64,000 bases of DNA from Alcaligenes faecalis (GCF_009497775.1 NZ_CP031012.1:124001-188000); one strand, 5' to 3'. Counted from the stretch's first letter, positions 8,662 through 18,683 are shown. Numbers and translations are program-made. The notes: a model not told the origin generated them from the sequence alone.

Positions 8662-9564
8662 TTACTCCAGCCCCTCCAGCTTGTGAGCTACAAGCGGCTC
8701 CTGCGATTCCGCTGGCTCCGTCAGGCTGACCTTCACTCCAATATCAGCCGGTTTGGCGTAGTGCAGGCTGCTGGTCACCAAAGCATTCACGCCCGTTGCG
8801 GCGTAGGCGGCTGCGTTACCTGCATGAATCCCGCCTGCTGCCAGAATGGTGACGTTGGGATGGGCTTTGCGTAGCGCAGGCACGATTTGCGCCAGGGTCT
8901 CAGGCGGGACTTTGTCGAACTGCACCACGTCTGCGCCAGCCTGGGCCGCGCTGTAGGCTTCGTCCAGATCCGCCGCTTCAATCACGATTTTCTTTTCGCA
9001 CAAAGCGTATTTGTGACGGGCAATTGCACGGCCTACCTCTTCCCAGCCACCCATCAGCGCGCGGTGCTGGGGGAAGATCAAGATGGTTTCACCCAGGCCC
9101 AGCCGATGTGGCATGGCTCCGCCCGATAGTGTGGCTTTCAAGGCCAGCTTGCGCACGCCAGGGGCATGTTTGCGGGTGGTCAGCACCGCCACCGAGGCAT
9201 TCACCGTTTGCACGGCCTGCACGACTTGATGCGTTAGGGTGGCGATGCCGCAGGCAAACTCCAGCAGGTTCTGGCCAACCTTCCAGGCACGCAGCAAGGC
9301 TTTGGCGGGACCTTGGGCCAGCAAGATGGTCTGGCCGGGCATGGCCGCCACGCCGCTGGGGGTGTAGTGCTGGGTCTGGCCGCCGCAAGAGCGCACAATC
9401 TCGGCCACCTCTTCGGTGCCTGCCACGCGGATATGGTCACGCACGACGTAACGCAGCGTGGTGTGCTGGTTGTGCAGGCCCAGCATGTGACTGGTCAGAT
9501 CCAGGTAGGATGCATCTTCGCCAATCCATTGGTCGATTTGGCTTTGTTCAAAAAAAACCGTCAT
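8662..9564 (-). CDS. modD: ModD, NadC-like putative molybdenum utilisation protein
   Basis: 300 residues from ATG 9564; the frame extends 10 codons further up but overlaps modB. The protein has the two-domain layout of nicotinate-nucleotide pyrophosphorylase (NadC): an N-terminal domain, then a barrel with TTRKHAPGVRKLALKATLSGGAMPHRLGL and the C-terminal AGADVVQFDKVPPETLAQIVPALR. This variant, found with molybdate transporter genes, is called ModD. Its biochemical role is not settled. It overlaps modB by 4 nt and closes the modABD operon. A true NadC is unlikely because the first NadC helix is altered and no nadA or nadB is adjacent. Confidence 0.85.
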   Translation of the reverse strand: MTVFFEQSQIDQWIGEDASYLDLTSHMLGLHNQHTTLRYVVRDHIRVAGTEEVAEIVRSCGGQTQHYTPSGVAAMPGQTILLAQGPAKALLRAWKVGQNLLEFACGIATLTHQVVQAVQTVNASVAVLTTRKHAPGVRKLALKATLSGGAMPHRLGLGETILIFPQHRALMGGWEEVGRAIARHKYALCEKKIVIEAADLDEAYSAAQAGADVVQFDKVPPETLAQIVPALRKAHPNVTILAAGGIHAGNAAAYAATGVNALVTSSLHYAKPADIGVKVSLTEPAESQEPLVAHKLEGLE

Positions 9565-10229
9565 TTTTGATTCCCGTAGCGCCGCAGCGCCCAAAAGCAG
9601 GCTAATGCCGTCAGCCCCAGCAACCAGGACAGCGCATTGGCACAGTTTGTGTCGCCATCCAGGACGGCGTTGTAGATAGATAAAGACAAGGTTTCAGTCC
9701 GGCCCGCGATATTGCCGCCCAACATCAGCGAGATTCCGACTTCGCCCAGCGCCCTGCCACCCGACAGAATCAGGCCCGTGGCCAAGGCGGGCCGCAGCAA
9801 GGGCAACTCCACCCGGAAGAAGTAGGACCAAGTGCCATGGCCCAGCGTGGCCGCTGCTTCACGCAGCCGTGGCGACAGGCTGTTCATGCTGTTTTGCACG
9901 GGTTTGACCATTAAAGGCAGCCCGGCGATAAAGGCGGCAATCAACAAGGCCGCAGGCTGAAAAACAATATTGGGTGACCAGCCGGTGGCACTGGCCAGCC
10001 AGCCCTGTCTCCCCAAGGCAAGCAGCAGTAAATAACCGATGACAATCGGTGGAAAAACCAGCGGCAGACTCACCAGCGAATCGAGTAATCCGTGGCCCGG
10101 AAAGCGTTTTCTGGCCAGTACCCAGGCCAGCGCTACCCCCAGAACCAATTGGGCCACCAGGGTGGCGGCCAGCACATATACACTCAGACCCAGCGAGCTG
10201 CTGGAGCAGCTCATCCAGGCAGACATCAC
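9561..10229 (-). CDS. modB: Molybdate ABC transporter permease ModB
   Basis: 222 residues with about five transmembrane helices. The permease EAA loop reads EAAATLGHGTWSYFFRVELPLLRPALATGLILSGGRALGEVG, the site that docks the ATPase subunit, and the ending matches ModB. It overlaps modA by 4 nt upstream and modD by 4 nt downstream, so all three genes should be translated from one message. The ATPase gene modC, normally next in such operons, is absent here. ModB must therefore work with an ATPase encoded elsewhere. Confidence 0.9.
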   Translation of the reverse strand: MMSAWMSCSSSSLGLSVYVLAATLVAQLVLGVALAWVLARKRFPGHGLLDSLVSLPLVFPPIVIGYLLLLALGRQGWLASATGWSPNIVFQPAALLIAAFIAGLPLMVKPVQNSMNSLSPRLREAAATLGHGTWSYFFRVELPLLRPALATGLILSGGRALGEVGISLMLGGNIAGRTETLSLSIYNAVLDGDTNCANALSWLLGLTALACFWALRRYGNQK

Positions 10230-10936
10230 AGGCCGTGGCGCTCAAGAATGGACTTGGCCTTGTCCGAGCCCAGGAACTGGGTCCAGGATTGCAAGGCAGG
10301 GTTTTCAGGGCGGTCCTTGAGCACGGCCAGGCTCAGATCAATCGGGTCGTGACATTGGGCTGGCATGGGCAGGATGGTGCCCAGCTTGTCCTTGTGGGCC
10401 AGCGCTTCGCTGCGGTTGATGAAACCGGCATCCACTTCGCCGTTCAGCAAGTAAGTCGATACTTGCGGCAGCATGGCGACTTCAATGGTGCGACCATCGG
10501 CCTGGATTTTTTCACGTTCCATGCAGGTGGTGGCGGCGCGGCCGTAAACCGTTTTCTTGGCATCGCCAATTGCAATGCGGGCGTAGCTGGGCTGCTGCAA
10601 ATCCTGGATGGAATCAATGGTCTTGCCCTTGGGCACGGCCAGCATCAGCGCACCCTGGCTGATGTTCACGAACTGCTGGGCAATGCCCATGGGTTCCAGA
10701 AAAAAGCGGTCGCCAATGATGGCGGCAATCTCCGGATTTTGCTCGCTCTGGGCGCGGACCTGCTGCATATTGCCAAAGCTGCTCTCTACCGTCAGGCCTG
10801 TTTCGTTATTGAAGGCTTCCATCAATTCCGTGACGGGCTTGCGATAGCCAGCGCCGGTGGCAATCAGCAGGTCGGAAGCGTGGGCCGTGGTGGTGATCGC
10901 CAGCAGGCAAGCGGCGGAAAACAGCAAAGATTTCAT
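10226..10936 (-). CDS. modA: Molybdate-binding periplasmic protein ModA
   Basis: 236 residues with a Sec signal peptide (MKSLLFSAACLLAITTTAHA). The mature protein begins SDLLIATGAGYRKPVTELMEAF, the phosphate-loop-like start of ModA-type type II binding proteins, and ends with a LQSWTQFLGSDKAKSIL segment typical of the family. It captures molybdate, and perhaps tungstate, in the periplasm for ModB. AGGAAA precedes the ATG at 10936, and a ModE-like operator lies 22 bp further upstream. The mature protein carries several cysteines (TTCMER, PAQCHD), which is less common in ModA. Confidence 0.85.
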   Translation of the reverse strand: MKSLLFSAACLLAITTTAHASDLLIATGAGYRKPVTELMEAFNNETGLTVESSFGNMQQVRAQSEQNPEIAAIIGDRFFLEPMGIAQQFVNISQGALMLAVPKGKTIDSIQDLQQPSYARIAIGDAKKTVYGRAATTCMEREKIQADGRTIEVAMLPQVSTYLLNGEVDAGFINRSEALAHKDKLGTILPMPAQCHDPIDLSLAVLKDRPENPALQSWTQFLGSDKAKSILERHGL

Positions 10937-10958
10937 GGGGTTTCCTGTCGGTCAAATT

Positions 10959-10982
10959 CGTTATGAGTTCGAGTTTATAACG
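10959..10982. promoter_or_regulatory. ModE-type operator upstream of modA
   Basis: CGTTAT (10959-10964), a 12-bp spacer, then ATAACG (10977-10982). The arms extend to a 7-bp perfect inverted repeat TCGTTAT / ATAACGA. Arm sequence and spacing agree with my recollection of the E. coli ModE box at modABC. It sits 22 bp before the modA ATG, where binding would block transcription when molybdate is plentiful. No modE gene lies in the window. Confidence 0.65.
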
Positions 10983-11167
10983 AGAAGGGACGGACAGGGA
11001 CTACCAGGGTGCTTTTAGGCCGTGGGTTTGAAAGTGCTAGCAGGCGCAGTGGTTCGACCGCAGGGTTGAGATGTGTGGATAGGACGGCAAGCCGCGATCA
11101 AGCAGGTGTGCTGGAGGGCATGAAAAGGAGGCATTGCCGCCGCGTGAACATGATGTTTTCATGGTCT

Positions 11168-11237
<70 letters not shown>

Positions 11238-11277
11238 AGCCACAGCTCATAGCTCCTAGTCCGTAGCCCACCAGAGT

Positions 11278-12198
11278 TCACGGCAACACTCCCGCCTCTT
11301 TCAGCAAAGGCTCTTCATAAACGGAGTCTTCAGCGGGATAGCGCAGGTTCGGCACGTTTTTGGCCTTGGCCAAGGCCCAGATGATGCTCTCCCCGGCAGG
11401 CAGCGTATTGGGGGCTTGTGCGTACAAGGGGTCCTGAAATGCTGCCTCTGTTGAGGTGATGGTCCAACCCTTGGCGGTGAATGCCGCGATTACATCCGGC
11501 AATGCAGCCGCATTGATCTGGTTGGTATGCAAGAGGATCACATGAACCGGACTGCGTCCCAGAACCGCTTGAGCCAACTGATCGTAGTAGTTGGCACGAT
11601 CCATCAGGTGAAGGATGTACTGCTCCTTCACGCGTTCTGCTTTGGCGCTGTTGCCCGCTTGTACATGATCCGCAAAGACCCGGCTGTAGTACCAGTCGCT
11701 GGCATCAATGGATACGGGCGCGCTCTTGTAATCATGCTCCGCCATCCATTGACGCAAGCCGTCGCGCTTGGCGATGGTGTCCCCTTCTTTCAAATAAGGA
11801 AAGCGCAGCATGGGGGTGAAGGTGGACAGACTTTTGAATGCGGCATCGGCAACTTGCACGTCTGCAATGAAGTCCTCCAGGCTGAGCGCCGGGTCGGCCA
11901 GGCTTTTATGGCTGGCGGTATGGTTGCCGACCCTATGCCCCTCTCTTGACCAGGCCTGAACCAGACTCAGCCCCCCTGCCCCGCCCATGCGGGCTAGCGA
12001 GGGGAACAGAGTCGCCTTGATTTTGTGGTCCCGCAGACTGGTCAATATTTGCTCATTCCATTGATGAGCTTGTGGTTGCGTACTGGGGTTGAAGCCGTCA
12101 TCAAAGCTGAGGGCCAGGGTTTGAGCGGAGGCCCACGTCGCGCACAGAGCCAGAACAGCCGTAGCCAGGAAATGAAGGGGAGAAAAACGGAAAGCCAT
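11278..12198 (-). CDS. Secreted polysaccharide deacetylase (NodB-homology) protein
   Basis: 306 residues with a signal peptide (cleavage expected near WASAQ, residues 22-26). The NodB-homology domain starts at once: LALSFDDGFNPST carries the catalytic-base and metal Asp pair, and GHRVGNHTASHKSL supplies the metal-binding His residues (HxxxH). The later block VHVILLHTNQINAAALPDVI is the usual LLH motif. The protein should remove acetyl groups from a carbohydrate, perhaps peptidoglycan or an exopolysaccharide, in the periplasm or outside the cell. It is monocistronic, flanked by a heptamer repeat array downstream and the glcB terminator region upstream. Confidence 0.85.
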   Translation of the reverse strand: MAFRFSPLHFLATAVLALCATWASAQTLALSFDDGFNPSTQPQAHQWNEQILTSLRDHKIKATLFPSLARMGGAGGLSLVQAWSREGHRVGNHTASHKSLADPALSLEDFIADVQVADAAFKSLSTFTPMLRFPYLKEGDTIAKRDGLRQWMAEHDYKSAPVSIDASDWYYSRVFADHVQAGNSAKAERVKEQYILHLMDRANYYDQLAQAVLGRSPVHVILLHTNQINAAALPDVIAAFTAKGWTITSTEAAFQDPLYAQAPNTLPAGESIIWALAKAKNVPNLRYPAEDSVYEEPLLKEAGVLP

Positions 12199-12333
12199 GC
12201 GGAAACGGAGGGTGCAAAAAGAGTGACAGAAACAGTGACAGAAACAGGCAAGCTTGCCCAGGCCTTGTCAGCATGCAGGACGGCAAGCGGCGGTGCAAGT
12301 TCGTAGTTATCGCAAGGGGCGAGTCAGAAGACG

Positions 12334-12371
12334 AAAAAAATCCCCATCCTGAACCAGCAAGATGGGGATTT
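12334..12371 (-). terminator. Terminator of glcB
   Basis: AAATCCCCATC / GATGGGGATTT arms (11 bp) enclose a 12-nt loop and are followed on the minus strand by a run of seven T. It lies about 50 bp past the glcB stop. Confidence 0.85.
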
Positions 12372-12421
12372 TGGGGGGGCACCCGCCACCCGGAGTCAGG
12401 CTCCGGGCGACATCGTGTGCT

Positions 12422-14587
12422 TTAGGCCTGAGCGGCTTTGAAAGCCAGACGCCATTGGTGCAGCAAAGGCTCGGTGTAGCCGTTAGGCTGTTCCAGACCC
12501 TTCAGAACCAGATCCTGAGCGGCGCGGAAGGCAAAGGAGCCTTCAAAGTTGCCGGCCATGTTCTGATAGGCTGGGTCGCCCGCGTTTTGCTGATCCACCA
12601 CAGCAGCCATGCGCTGCAGGGTTTCAACCACTTGTTCGTGGGTGACGATGCCGTGCAGCAGCCAGTTGGCGATGTGCTGGCTGGAGATACGCAGGGTAGC
12701 GCGGTCTTCCATCAGGCCCACGTTGTGGATGTCAGGCACTTTGGAGCAACCCACGCCCTGGTCAATCCAGCGAACCACGTAACCCAGGATGCCCTGAGCG
12801 TTGTTGTCCAGTTCTTCCTGGATTTCCTTGGCGGACCAGCTGGTATCAGTGGCCACAGGAATGGTCAGGATGCTGTCCAGGTAGTTGTTGGTGTCGCCTT
12901 CCAGACCCTTCTGGACGTCGACCACATTGACCTGGTGGTAGTGCAAGGCGTGCAGCGTAGCAGCGGTAGGCGATGGCACCCAGGCGGTGTTGCCACCGGC
13001 CTTCACGTGACCAATCTTTTGCTCCAGCATTTCAGCCATCAGGTCAGGCATGGCCCACATGCCTTTACCGATCTGGGCACGACCACGCAGACCGCATTGC
13101 AGGCCGATCTGAACGTTGTTGCGTTCGTAGGCAGGCTGCCAGTCAGCTTGTTTCATGTCGGCCTTGCGCACCACGGCGCCAGCTTGCATGCAAGTGTGGA
13201 TTTCGTCGCCAGTGCGGTCCAGGAAGCCGGTGTTGATGAACACCACGCGCTCGGTGGCCTGGGCAATGGCTGCCTTCAGGTTCACGCTGGTGCGGCGCTC
13301 TTCGTCCATGATGCCCAGCTTGACGGTGTTGGGAGCCAGACCCAGCAGGCCTTCCACACGGTCAAAAATTTCGCTGGCAAAAGCCACTTCGTCAGGACCG
13401 TGCATTTTGGGTTTGACGATGTACAGCGAGCCGCTGCGCGAGTTTTTCTTCAGTTCCAGATCGCGCATGCCGATCAGGGTAGTGACCACGGCGTCCAGAA
13501 TGCCCTCAGGGATTTCGCGACCTTCGCCGTCAATGATGGCAGGGTTGCTCATCAGGTGACCGACGTTACGCACGAACATCAGGGAGCGGCCAGCCAGAGT
13601 CTGGGTAGCGCCCTTCAGGTCGGTGTACTGGCGATCGTCAGCCAGGCGGCGGGTAAACACCTTGCCGTCTTTCTTGATTTCTTCGGTCAGCGAACCGGTA
13701 ACCAGACCCAGCCAGTTGCGGTAGGCCAGCGTTTTGTCTTCGGCGTCCACGGCAGCCACGGAGTCTTCGCAGTCCATGATGGTGGTCAACGCCGATTCCA
13801 GGGCGATGTCTTTTACGCCAGCCGGGTCGGTCTTGCCGATGGGGCTGTTGGGGTCGATCTGCAGTTCAAAGTGCAGGCCGTTGTGCAGGAACACGATAGC
13901 TTCAGGCGCGTCGGGCTGACCACGGTAACCCAGCAGGGTCGATGGGTCTTTCAGGCCGGTGGTGCCACCGTTTTCCAGGGTGACGCGCACAGCGCCGTCA
14001 GCGATGGTGTAGGAGGTAGCCTGGTCGTGGCTGCCTTGAGCCAGAGGAATGGTGTCGTTCAGGAACTGACGGCCAAAGGCGATAACCTTGGCACCGCGCA
14101 CGGCGTTGTAGCCACCGCCACGCTGCGCACCGTCGGTGTCAGGAATGGCGTTGGTGCCGTACAGAGCGTCGTACAGGCTGCCCCAACGTGCGTTCACGGC
14201 GTTCAGCGCGTAACGTGCGTTCATGATGGGCACAACCAGCTGAGGACCACCTTGTTCGGTGATTTCGGTGTCGACGTTGGCGGTGTTGACCTTGACGTTG
14301 GCAGGCGCGTCTTTCAGATAGCCGATGGAGCTCAGGAAGCTCTTGTAGGCAGGCATATCGGTGATGGGGCCTGGGTTGGCCGTGTGCCACTTGTCCAGTT
14401 CGACTTGCAAGCGGTCGCGTTCGGCCAGCAAGGCGCGGTTTTTAGGTGCCAGATCATGGACCAGCTTATCGAAACCAGCCCAGAAGGCTTCGGAGGAGAT
14501 ACCTGTGCCGGGCAGGGCTTCTTGTTCGATGAACTGATGAAGCACCTCGGCGACTTGCAGTCGCTGGCAGGAGATTCGAGTGGTCAT
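12422..14587 (-). CDS. glcB: Malate synthase G
   Basis: 721 residues, matching the usual length of malate synthase G. Recognisable blocks include [42 protein letters not shown] with acidic metal ligands, [19 protein letters not shown], and [20 protein letters not shown]. The enzyme condenses glyoxylate with acetyl-CoA to malate. The ATG at 14587 has AAGGG 6 nt upstream. It is a single-gene unit with a clear terminator. Its divergent neighbour across a 1-kb spacer is AMP nucleosidase. AceK, the switch that diverts isocitrate to the glyoxylate shunt, is encoded at 39.6-41.5 kb, so both ends of acetyl-CoA assimilation appear in this window. Confidence 0.97.
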   Translation of the reverse strand: MTTRISCQRLQVAEVLHQFIEQEALPGTGISSEAFWAGFDKLVHDLAPKNRALLAERDRLQVELDKWHTANPGPITDMPAYKSFLSSIGYLKDAPANVKVNTANVDTEITEQGGPQLVVPIMNARYALNAVNARWGSLYDALYGTNAIPDTDGAQRGGGYNAVRGAKVIAFGRQFLNDTIPLAQGSHDQATSYTIADGAVRVTLENGGTTGLKDPSTLLGYRGQPDAPEAIVFLHNGLHFELQIDPNSPIGKTDPAGVKDIALESALTTIMDCEDSVAAVDAEDKTLAYRNWLGLVTGSLTEEIKKDGKVFTRRLADDRQYTDLKGATQTLAGRSLMFVRNVGHLMSNPAIIDGEGREIPEGILDAVVTTLIGMRDLELKKNSRSGSLYIVKPKMHGPDEVAFASEIFDRVEGLLGLAPNTVKLGIMDEERRTSVNLKAAIAQATERVVFINTGFLDRTGDEIHTCMQAGAVVRKADMKQADWQPAYERNNVQIGLQCGLRGRAQIGKGMWAMPDLMAEMLEQKIGHVKAGGNTAWVPSPTAATLHALHYHQVNVVDVQKGLEGDTNNYLDSILTIPVATDTSWSAKEIQEELDNNAQGILGYVVRWIDQGVGCSKVPDIHNVGLMEDRATLRISSQHIANWLLHGIVTHEQVVETLQRMAAVVDQQNAGDPAYQNMAGNFEGSFAFRAAQDLVLKGLEQPNGYTEPLLHQWRLAFKAAQA

Positions 14588-15589
14588 GTGTACCCTTGCT
14601 GATAGTTAAAAGTGATTCGGTACAGCGGCAGGCCAAAACGGCCTTGCTGACTGCAATTACCTGGTCAAGAGCACATTCAGAACTTGCTGAATTCGCGGGT
14701 GGATAGACCCACGCGGCGCCAGGACACAAATGACATCAGAGGGCGAGCAGATTGCTTGAAGCGAAAATCATTAAAATACGCTAACCCATTGTAAATTAGC
14801 CTAAATACAAGCTAATTTGCGCGATGACGAGCTATGTCTCACACGCATGCCGAGCACACTGCCAGGTTGGATAACTTAAATTATGAAGGACTGACGCAAG
14901 CTGGATTTAATACTAAAAGTATTAAGACTACATACTTAATGTATTTACTGGTTTTGGACAAGTCTTATATATGAGGTAGAAGACGTGCCTGACTTCCACT
15001 TGCCATCATAAGCTGCCACATCAGGCCTTGCTTGAAATACTTGAGATGCCCGCCAAGCCGCTTGTCTAGCGCCATTAGCATAAAAAAGGGGGCTTGGGCT
15101 GCGAGGGCGTGCAGGGGGGCTGTCGGCCAGATCGCAGAAAAGTGGAATTTGCCCAAAACGGGGGTAAAGCCGCCAGTTCAAATGGGGTCCGTGAGTAAAT
15201 TCCGTCTCAAAACCAACGATAGTCGTGTCCATTGTGTGGACAGTGGGGCTTGTGATTCAGTCGAAAACCAGTAACGACATTTGCTTTGGATGGGGACGGA
15301 GCTGTGGTCGCCTGGCTCTGATCCGGCAAGACGTGGGGGTGCTTACTGAGCCATTGCAAAGGTATATGGGCGATGGCCCCAGGTGCAGGCGAAAACAATA
15401 GCCGGGCTTCTGTATGGGGCGCGGTGATCCGCGAAAGCGGCATATGGTCAGGCTTCTCTGTTTGGCGGGTGCATGAGCGTCAGGATCGGGCGGCTGAATT
15501 TGTCATGGAGCCGTGTAGGAGGCGGAACAATAAACAGCTTATGATGCTTGCAGATCTGCTTGTCTTTGTTTCCCCTTGGAATACTTGTT
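14588..15589. other. 1-kb divergent spacer between glcB and amn
   Basis: No convincing gene. The part nearest glcB is AT-rich and holds two inverted repeats: AAATTAGC-10 nt-GCTAATTT at 14793-14818 and AATACT-AAA-AGTATT at 14909-14923. Either could be an operator for glcB. Open frames at about 14.95-15.27 kb on both strands lack ribosome binding sites and recognisable motifs. The 15.25-15.55 kb part shows nothing I can name. Confidence 0.5.
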
Positions 15590-17092
15590 ATGTCTGATCC
15601 CAGCGGTTTTTCCCGTATTACGTCCACGCCCGAATTGATTCCGTTCAATGGCTATCAGGACGCAGGCCAGGCTTTGGCGCAGCTGCGCCATATCTATGAC
15701 CGCAACACCGCCTTTTTGCGCGACTCGTTTGCCCAGTGTCTGGAAACCGGCTTTCCACGCGGGCAGCGTTTCAGAGCCTGCTACCCAGCGGTGCGTTTGC
15801 GTGTCGATACTTATCAGGAAGTGGATAGCCGTCTGTCTTACGGGCACGTGGTCGAGCCCGGTGTGTACATGACCACCATTACCGCCCCTGGCCTGTATCA
15901 CGATTACTTGCTGGAGCAGTTGGAACTGCTGCTGCGCAATCACGGTGTGCAGGTGGAAGTGGGTGAGTCTTCCGTGCCTATCCCGCTGCATTTCGCGCTG
16001 AACAATGGCGTGCAGTCCACAGTGACAACCGTGCCCGAATCGCCCGGTGACACCTTGCGCGATCACTTCGATGTGCCGGATCTGGCCTATATGGACGATG
16101 CCATCGTCAACGGTACGTGGGAGCGTGTGCATAACGAGCCGTTGCCGCTGGCTCCTTTCACCGCACCGCGTATCGACTACTCCTTGCATCGTTTGCAGCA
16201 CTACAGTGCCACCCGGCCCGAGTACTTCCAGAACTTTGTGCTGTTCACCAATTACCAGTTCTATGTGGACGAGTTCTGCCAGTGGGCGCGTGAAGTGCTG
16301 CAGGCTGATGACCAGGGCTATATCGATCTGGTGGAGCCGGGCAATATCATCACTCCAGCCGGTGCGAATGCCTCGACAACAGGCTCGCCCCTGGCTCGTG
16401 CGCCCCAAATGCCCTCGTATCACCTGCGCCGTGCCGATCACTCCGGCATCACGCTGATCAACATTGGTGTGGGGCCATCCAATGCCAAGACCATTACCGA
16501 CCACGTCGCCGTCTTGCGCCCTGCTGCCTGGCTGATGCTGGGCCACTGCGCTGGTTTGCGTACTACACAGCGTTTGGGTGATTACGTGCTGGCGCATGGT
16601 TATGTGCGTCAGGATCACGTGCTGGACGAGGATTTGCCCACCTGGGTGCCTATCCCTCCCCTGGCTGAAATTCAGGTTGCCCTGGAGCAAGCCGTGGCCG
16701 AGGTGGCCGGGCTGTCCGGTTGGGAGCTGAAACGCATCATGCGTACCGGAACGGTGGCGTCCATTGATAACCGTAACTGGGAGCTGCGTGACCACCACGA
16801 GCCGGTGCGACGCTTGTCCCAGTCGCGGGCGATTGCGCTGGATATGGAGTCCGCCACGATTGCCGCCAATGGCTTCCGCTTCCGTGTGCCTTATGGCACC
16901 TTGCTGTGCGTGTCGGACAAGCCCTTGCATGGCGAGCTGAAGCTGCCGGGTATGGCTAGCGAGTTCTATGCGCGGCAGGTTGGTCAGCATCTGCACATTG
17001 GTATCCGGGCGCTGGAGTTGCTGCGCGAAATGCCCAAAGAAAGGCTGCACTCGCGCAAGCTGCGCAGCTTTCTGGAAACGGCGTTTCAATAA
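15590..17092 (+). CDS. amn: AMP nucleosidase
   Basis: 500 residues from the ATG at 15590, close to the E. coli length of 484; an upstream in-frame ATG at 15548 is not needed by the family alignment. The N-terminal AMP-nucleosidase domain spans about residues 10-180 (FPRGQRFRACYPAVRLRVDTYQ, VEPGVYMTTITAPGLYHDYL). The C-terminal phosphorylase-like domain holds INIGVGPSNAKTITDHVAVLRP and IALDMESATIAANGFRFRVPYGTLLCVSDKP, with the nucleobase-binding DMES. The enzyme hydrolyses AMP to adenine and ribose 5-phosphate and adjusts adenylate pools. A thioesterase gene follows after 18 bp, so the two may be co-transcribed. Confidence 0.95.
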   Translation: MSDPSGFSRITSTPELIPFNGYQDAGQALAQLRHIYDRNTAFLRDSFAQCLETGFPRGQRFRACYPAVRLRVDTYQEVDSRLSYGHVVEPGVYMTTITAPGLYHDYLLEQLELLLRNHGVQVEVGESSVPIPLHFALNNGVQSTVTTVPESPGDTLRDHFDVPDLAYMDDAIVNGTWERVHNEPLPLAPFTAPRIDYSLHRLQHYSATRPEYFQNFVLFTNYQFYVDEFCQWAREVLQADDQGYIDLVEPGNIITPAGANASTTGSPLARAPQMPSYHLRRADHSGITLINIGVGPSNAKTITDHVAVLRPAAWLMLGHCAGLRTTQRLGDYVLAHGYVRQDHVLDEDLPTWVPIPPLAEIQVALEQAVAEVAGLSGWELKRIMRTGTVASIDNRNWELRDHHEPVRRLSQSRAIALDMESATIAANGFRFRVPYGTLLCVSDKPLHGELKLPGMASEFYARQVGQHLHIGIRALELLREMPKERLHSRKLRSFLETAFQ

Positions 17093-17110
17093 GGTATTGC
17101 AGGTACTCAT

Positions 17111-17569
17111 ATGGATAAAGCGTTTCAAGATTTTTATGCAGACAACTTCAGCCATTGCTACGGCTGCGGCAAACATAATCCCGACGGGCATCAGCTAAAG
17201 AGCTACTGGGACGGCGACGATACCGTGGCCCGCTACACACCCAAGCCAATTTACAGCGGTGGTGTGCCTAATCATGTGTACGGCGGTTTGATTGCTTCTT
17301 TGCTGGATTGCCATGGCACCGCTTCTGCGGCAGCGTTCATCTATCGGGATTTGAATATCGAGATGGGCACCAGCGAGGAGCCGATTCGCTGCGTGACAGC
17401 CTCTCTGAAAGTGGAGTTTCGGCGTCCTACCCCGATGGGGGCAGAGCTGACCGTGCAGGGCAAGCTGCGTGAGCTGGATGGGCGCAAGGTCTGGGTAGAT
17501 CTGTCGCTAAGCGCGAATGGCGAGGTCTGTGCGACAGGTGAAATGCTGGCGATTCGCTTCAAGGAATAA
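17111..17569 (+). CDS. PaaI-family hotdog thioesterase
   Basis: 152 residues with the hotdog core NHVYGGLIASLLDCHGTASAAAF at about residues 56-80 and SLKVEFRRPTPMGAELTVQGKL after it. The N-terminus carries CYGCGKHNPDGHQLKSYW, a CxxC-type motif seen in one branch of these thioesterases. It probably hydrolyses acyl-CoA thioesters, with unknown specificity. It begins 18 bp after amn on the same strand and is followed by a strong bidirectional terminator. It is distinct from the thioesterase at 6.0 kb, which lacks the CYGCG start. Confidence 0.8.
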   Translation: MDKAFQDFYADNFSHCYGCGKHNPDGHQLKSYWDGDDTVARYTPKPIYSGGVPNHVYGGLIASLLDCHGTASAAAFIYRDLNIEMGTSEEPIRCVTASLKVEFRRPTPMGAELTVQGKLRELDGRKVWVDLSLSANGEVCATGEMLAIRFKE

Positions 17570-17607
17570 GCGGGGGTGTCTGGGGCTTGAGGGGCCGCCA
17601 GACAATA

Positions 17608-17637
17608 AAAAGCCGGGCCCATTCAGGCCCGGCTTTT
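17608..17637. terminator. Bidirectional terminator between convergent units
   Basis: AAAAGCCGGGCC / GGCCCGGCTTTT, 12-bp perfect arms with a 6-nt loop. The A- and T-ends serve both the thioesterase gene and the convergent TRAP operon. Confidence 0.9.
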
Positions 17638-17657
17638 AGTCTTTCAAACCCAGCTAA

Positions 17658-18683
17658 TTAGCGGCTGGCAGCAATTGCATCGCGTGCTTTCTTCACCAGA
17701 TCTTCACCAATGGTCTTGGTCCACTTCTCGACCACGCCTTCGGTTGCCTTGGCAAAGGCAGCATGCTGTTCAGGAGTCAGCGTGGTGACCTTTACACCGT
17801 GGCTTTCGATCTCTTTCAGCAAGGTGGGGTCTTCAGCGGTGATGCCGGTACGGGCAATCACGATTTCACGCTTGCCGGCTTCAATAGCGGCTTCACGCAC
17901 AATCTTCTGGTCTTCCTCGCTCCAGGATTTCCACACGTCACGGTTCACCACAAACACCAGTGGATCAGACACGTAGTTCCACAGGGTCAGGTATTGCTGC
18001 TGCACGTCGTACAGCTTGGCACCGGCGTAAATGGACAGGGGGTTTTCCTGGCCGTCTACGGCCTTATTAGCCAGTGCAGGTTGTGCATCCGCCCAGCTCA
18101 TTTGCGTGGGGTTGGCACCCAGGGCGCTGAAGGTGTCCATGTATAAAGGTGAACCCACCACCCGCAGTTTCAGACCCTTCATGTCTTCAGGCTTGGTCAC
18201 TTCGTGCTTGGAGTTGCTGAGCTGACGGAAACCGTTTTCACCCCAGGCCAGAGGCACCACACCGGCTTTCTCGATGTAGCCAAACAGGTCCTTGCCCACT
18301 TCGCCGTTGATCAGAGCATCGGTAGCTTTGGCATCAGGCTGCAGGAATGGCAGGGAGAACAGGTTCAGTTGCTTGATCTGGGGGGACCAGTTGATGGTGG
18401 AACCCACGGCCATATCAATCATGCCTTGGCGAATGGCGGTGAACTCGCGTGTCTGGTCGCCTTGCACCAGCGAGGTGCCGGGGTAGATCTTGATATTGAT
18501 GCGGCCATCAGTGCGCTCGCGCACCAGATCGGACCAGATCACCGCCCCTTGGCCCCAGGGGAAGGTGGTCCCCACCACGATGGACAGCTTGTACTCGGAT
18601 TTATAGGCAGCTTGGGCTGCAGGAACCACGGCCAGGGTGGCGGCTGTACATGCCAAAGCGGCCAGAATGTGACGTAATTTCAT
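17658..18683 (-). CDS. TRAP transporter substrate-binding protein (DctP family)
   Basis: 341 residues with a signal peptide ending near VVPAAQAA. The DctP fold is shown by VGTTFPWGQGAVIWSDLVRERTDG, SLPFLQPDAKATDAL, KGLKLRVVGSPLYMDTFSALGANP with the substrate-anchoring Arg, and ALANKAVDGQENPLSIY. It binds a carboxylate solute in the periplasm and delivers it to the DctQM permease encoded upstream. A 45-bp gap separates it from dctM, and it carries its own good ribosome binding site, as expected for a protein needed in excess. The ligand cannot be inferred. Terminates at the bidirectional hairpin. Confidence 0.92.
   Translation of the reverse strand: MKLRHILAALACTAATLAVVPAAQAAYKSEYKLSIVVGTTFPWGQGAVIWSDLVRERTDGRINIKIYPGTSLVQGDQTREFTAIRQGMIDMAVGSTINWSPQIKQLNLFSLPFLQPDAKATDALINGEVGKDLFGYIEKAGVVPLAWGENGFRQLSNSKHEVTKPEDMKGLKLRVVGSPLYMDTFSALGANPTQMSWADAQPALANKAVDGQENPLSIYAGAKLYDVQQQYLTLWNYVSDPLVFVVNRDVWKSWSEEDQKIVREAAIEAGKREIVIARTGITAEDPTLLKEIESHGVKVTTLTPEQHAAFAKATEGVVEKWTKTIGEDLVKKARDAIAASR

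Noticed and set aside
12362..14602. 746-codon plus-strand frame opposite glcB
   Set aside because: Shadow of malate synthase G caused by high GC at third positions.
14945..15274. Overlapping frames on both strands in the glcB-amn spacer
   Set aside because: No ribosome binding site, no motif; the minus-strand frame begins at an ATG with no context.
15539..17191. 550-codon minus-strand frame opposite amn
   Set aside because: Shadow of the AMP nucleosidase gene with random composition rich in His and Gln.
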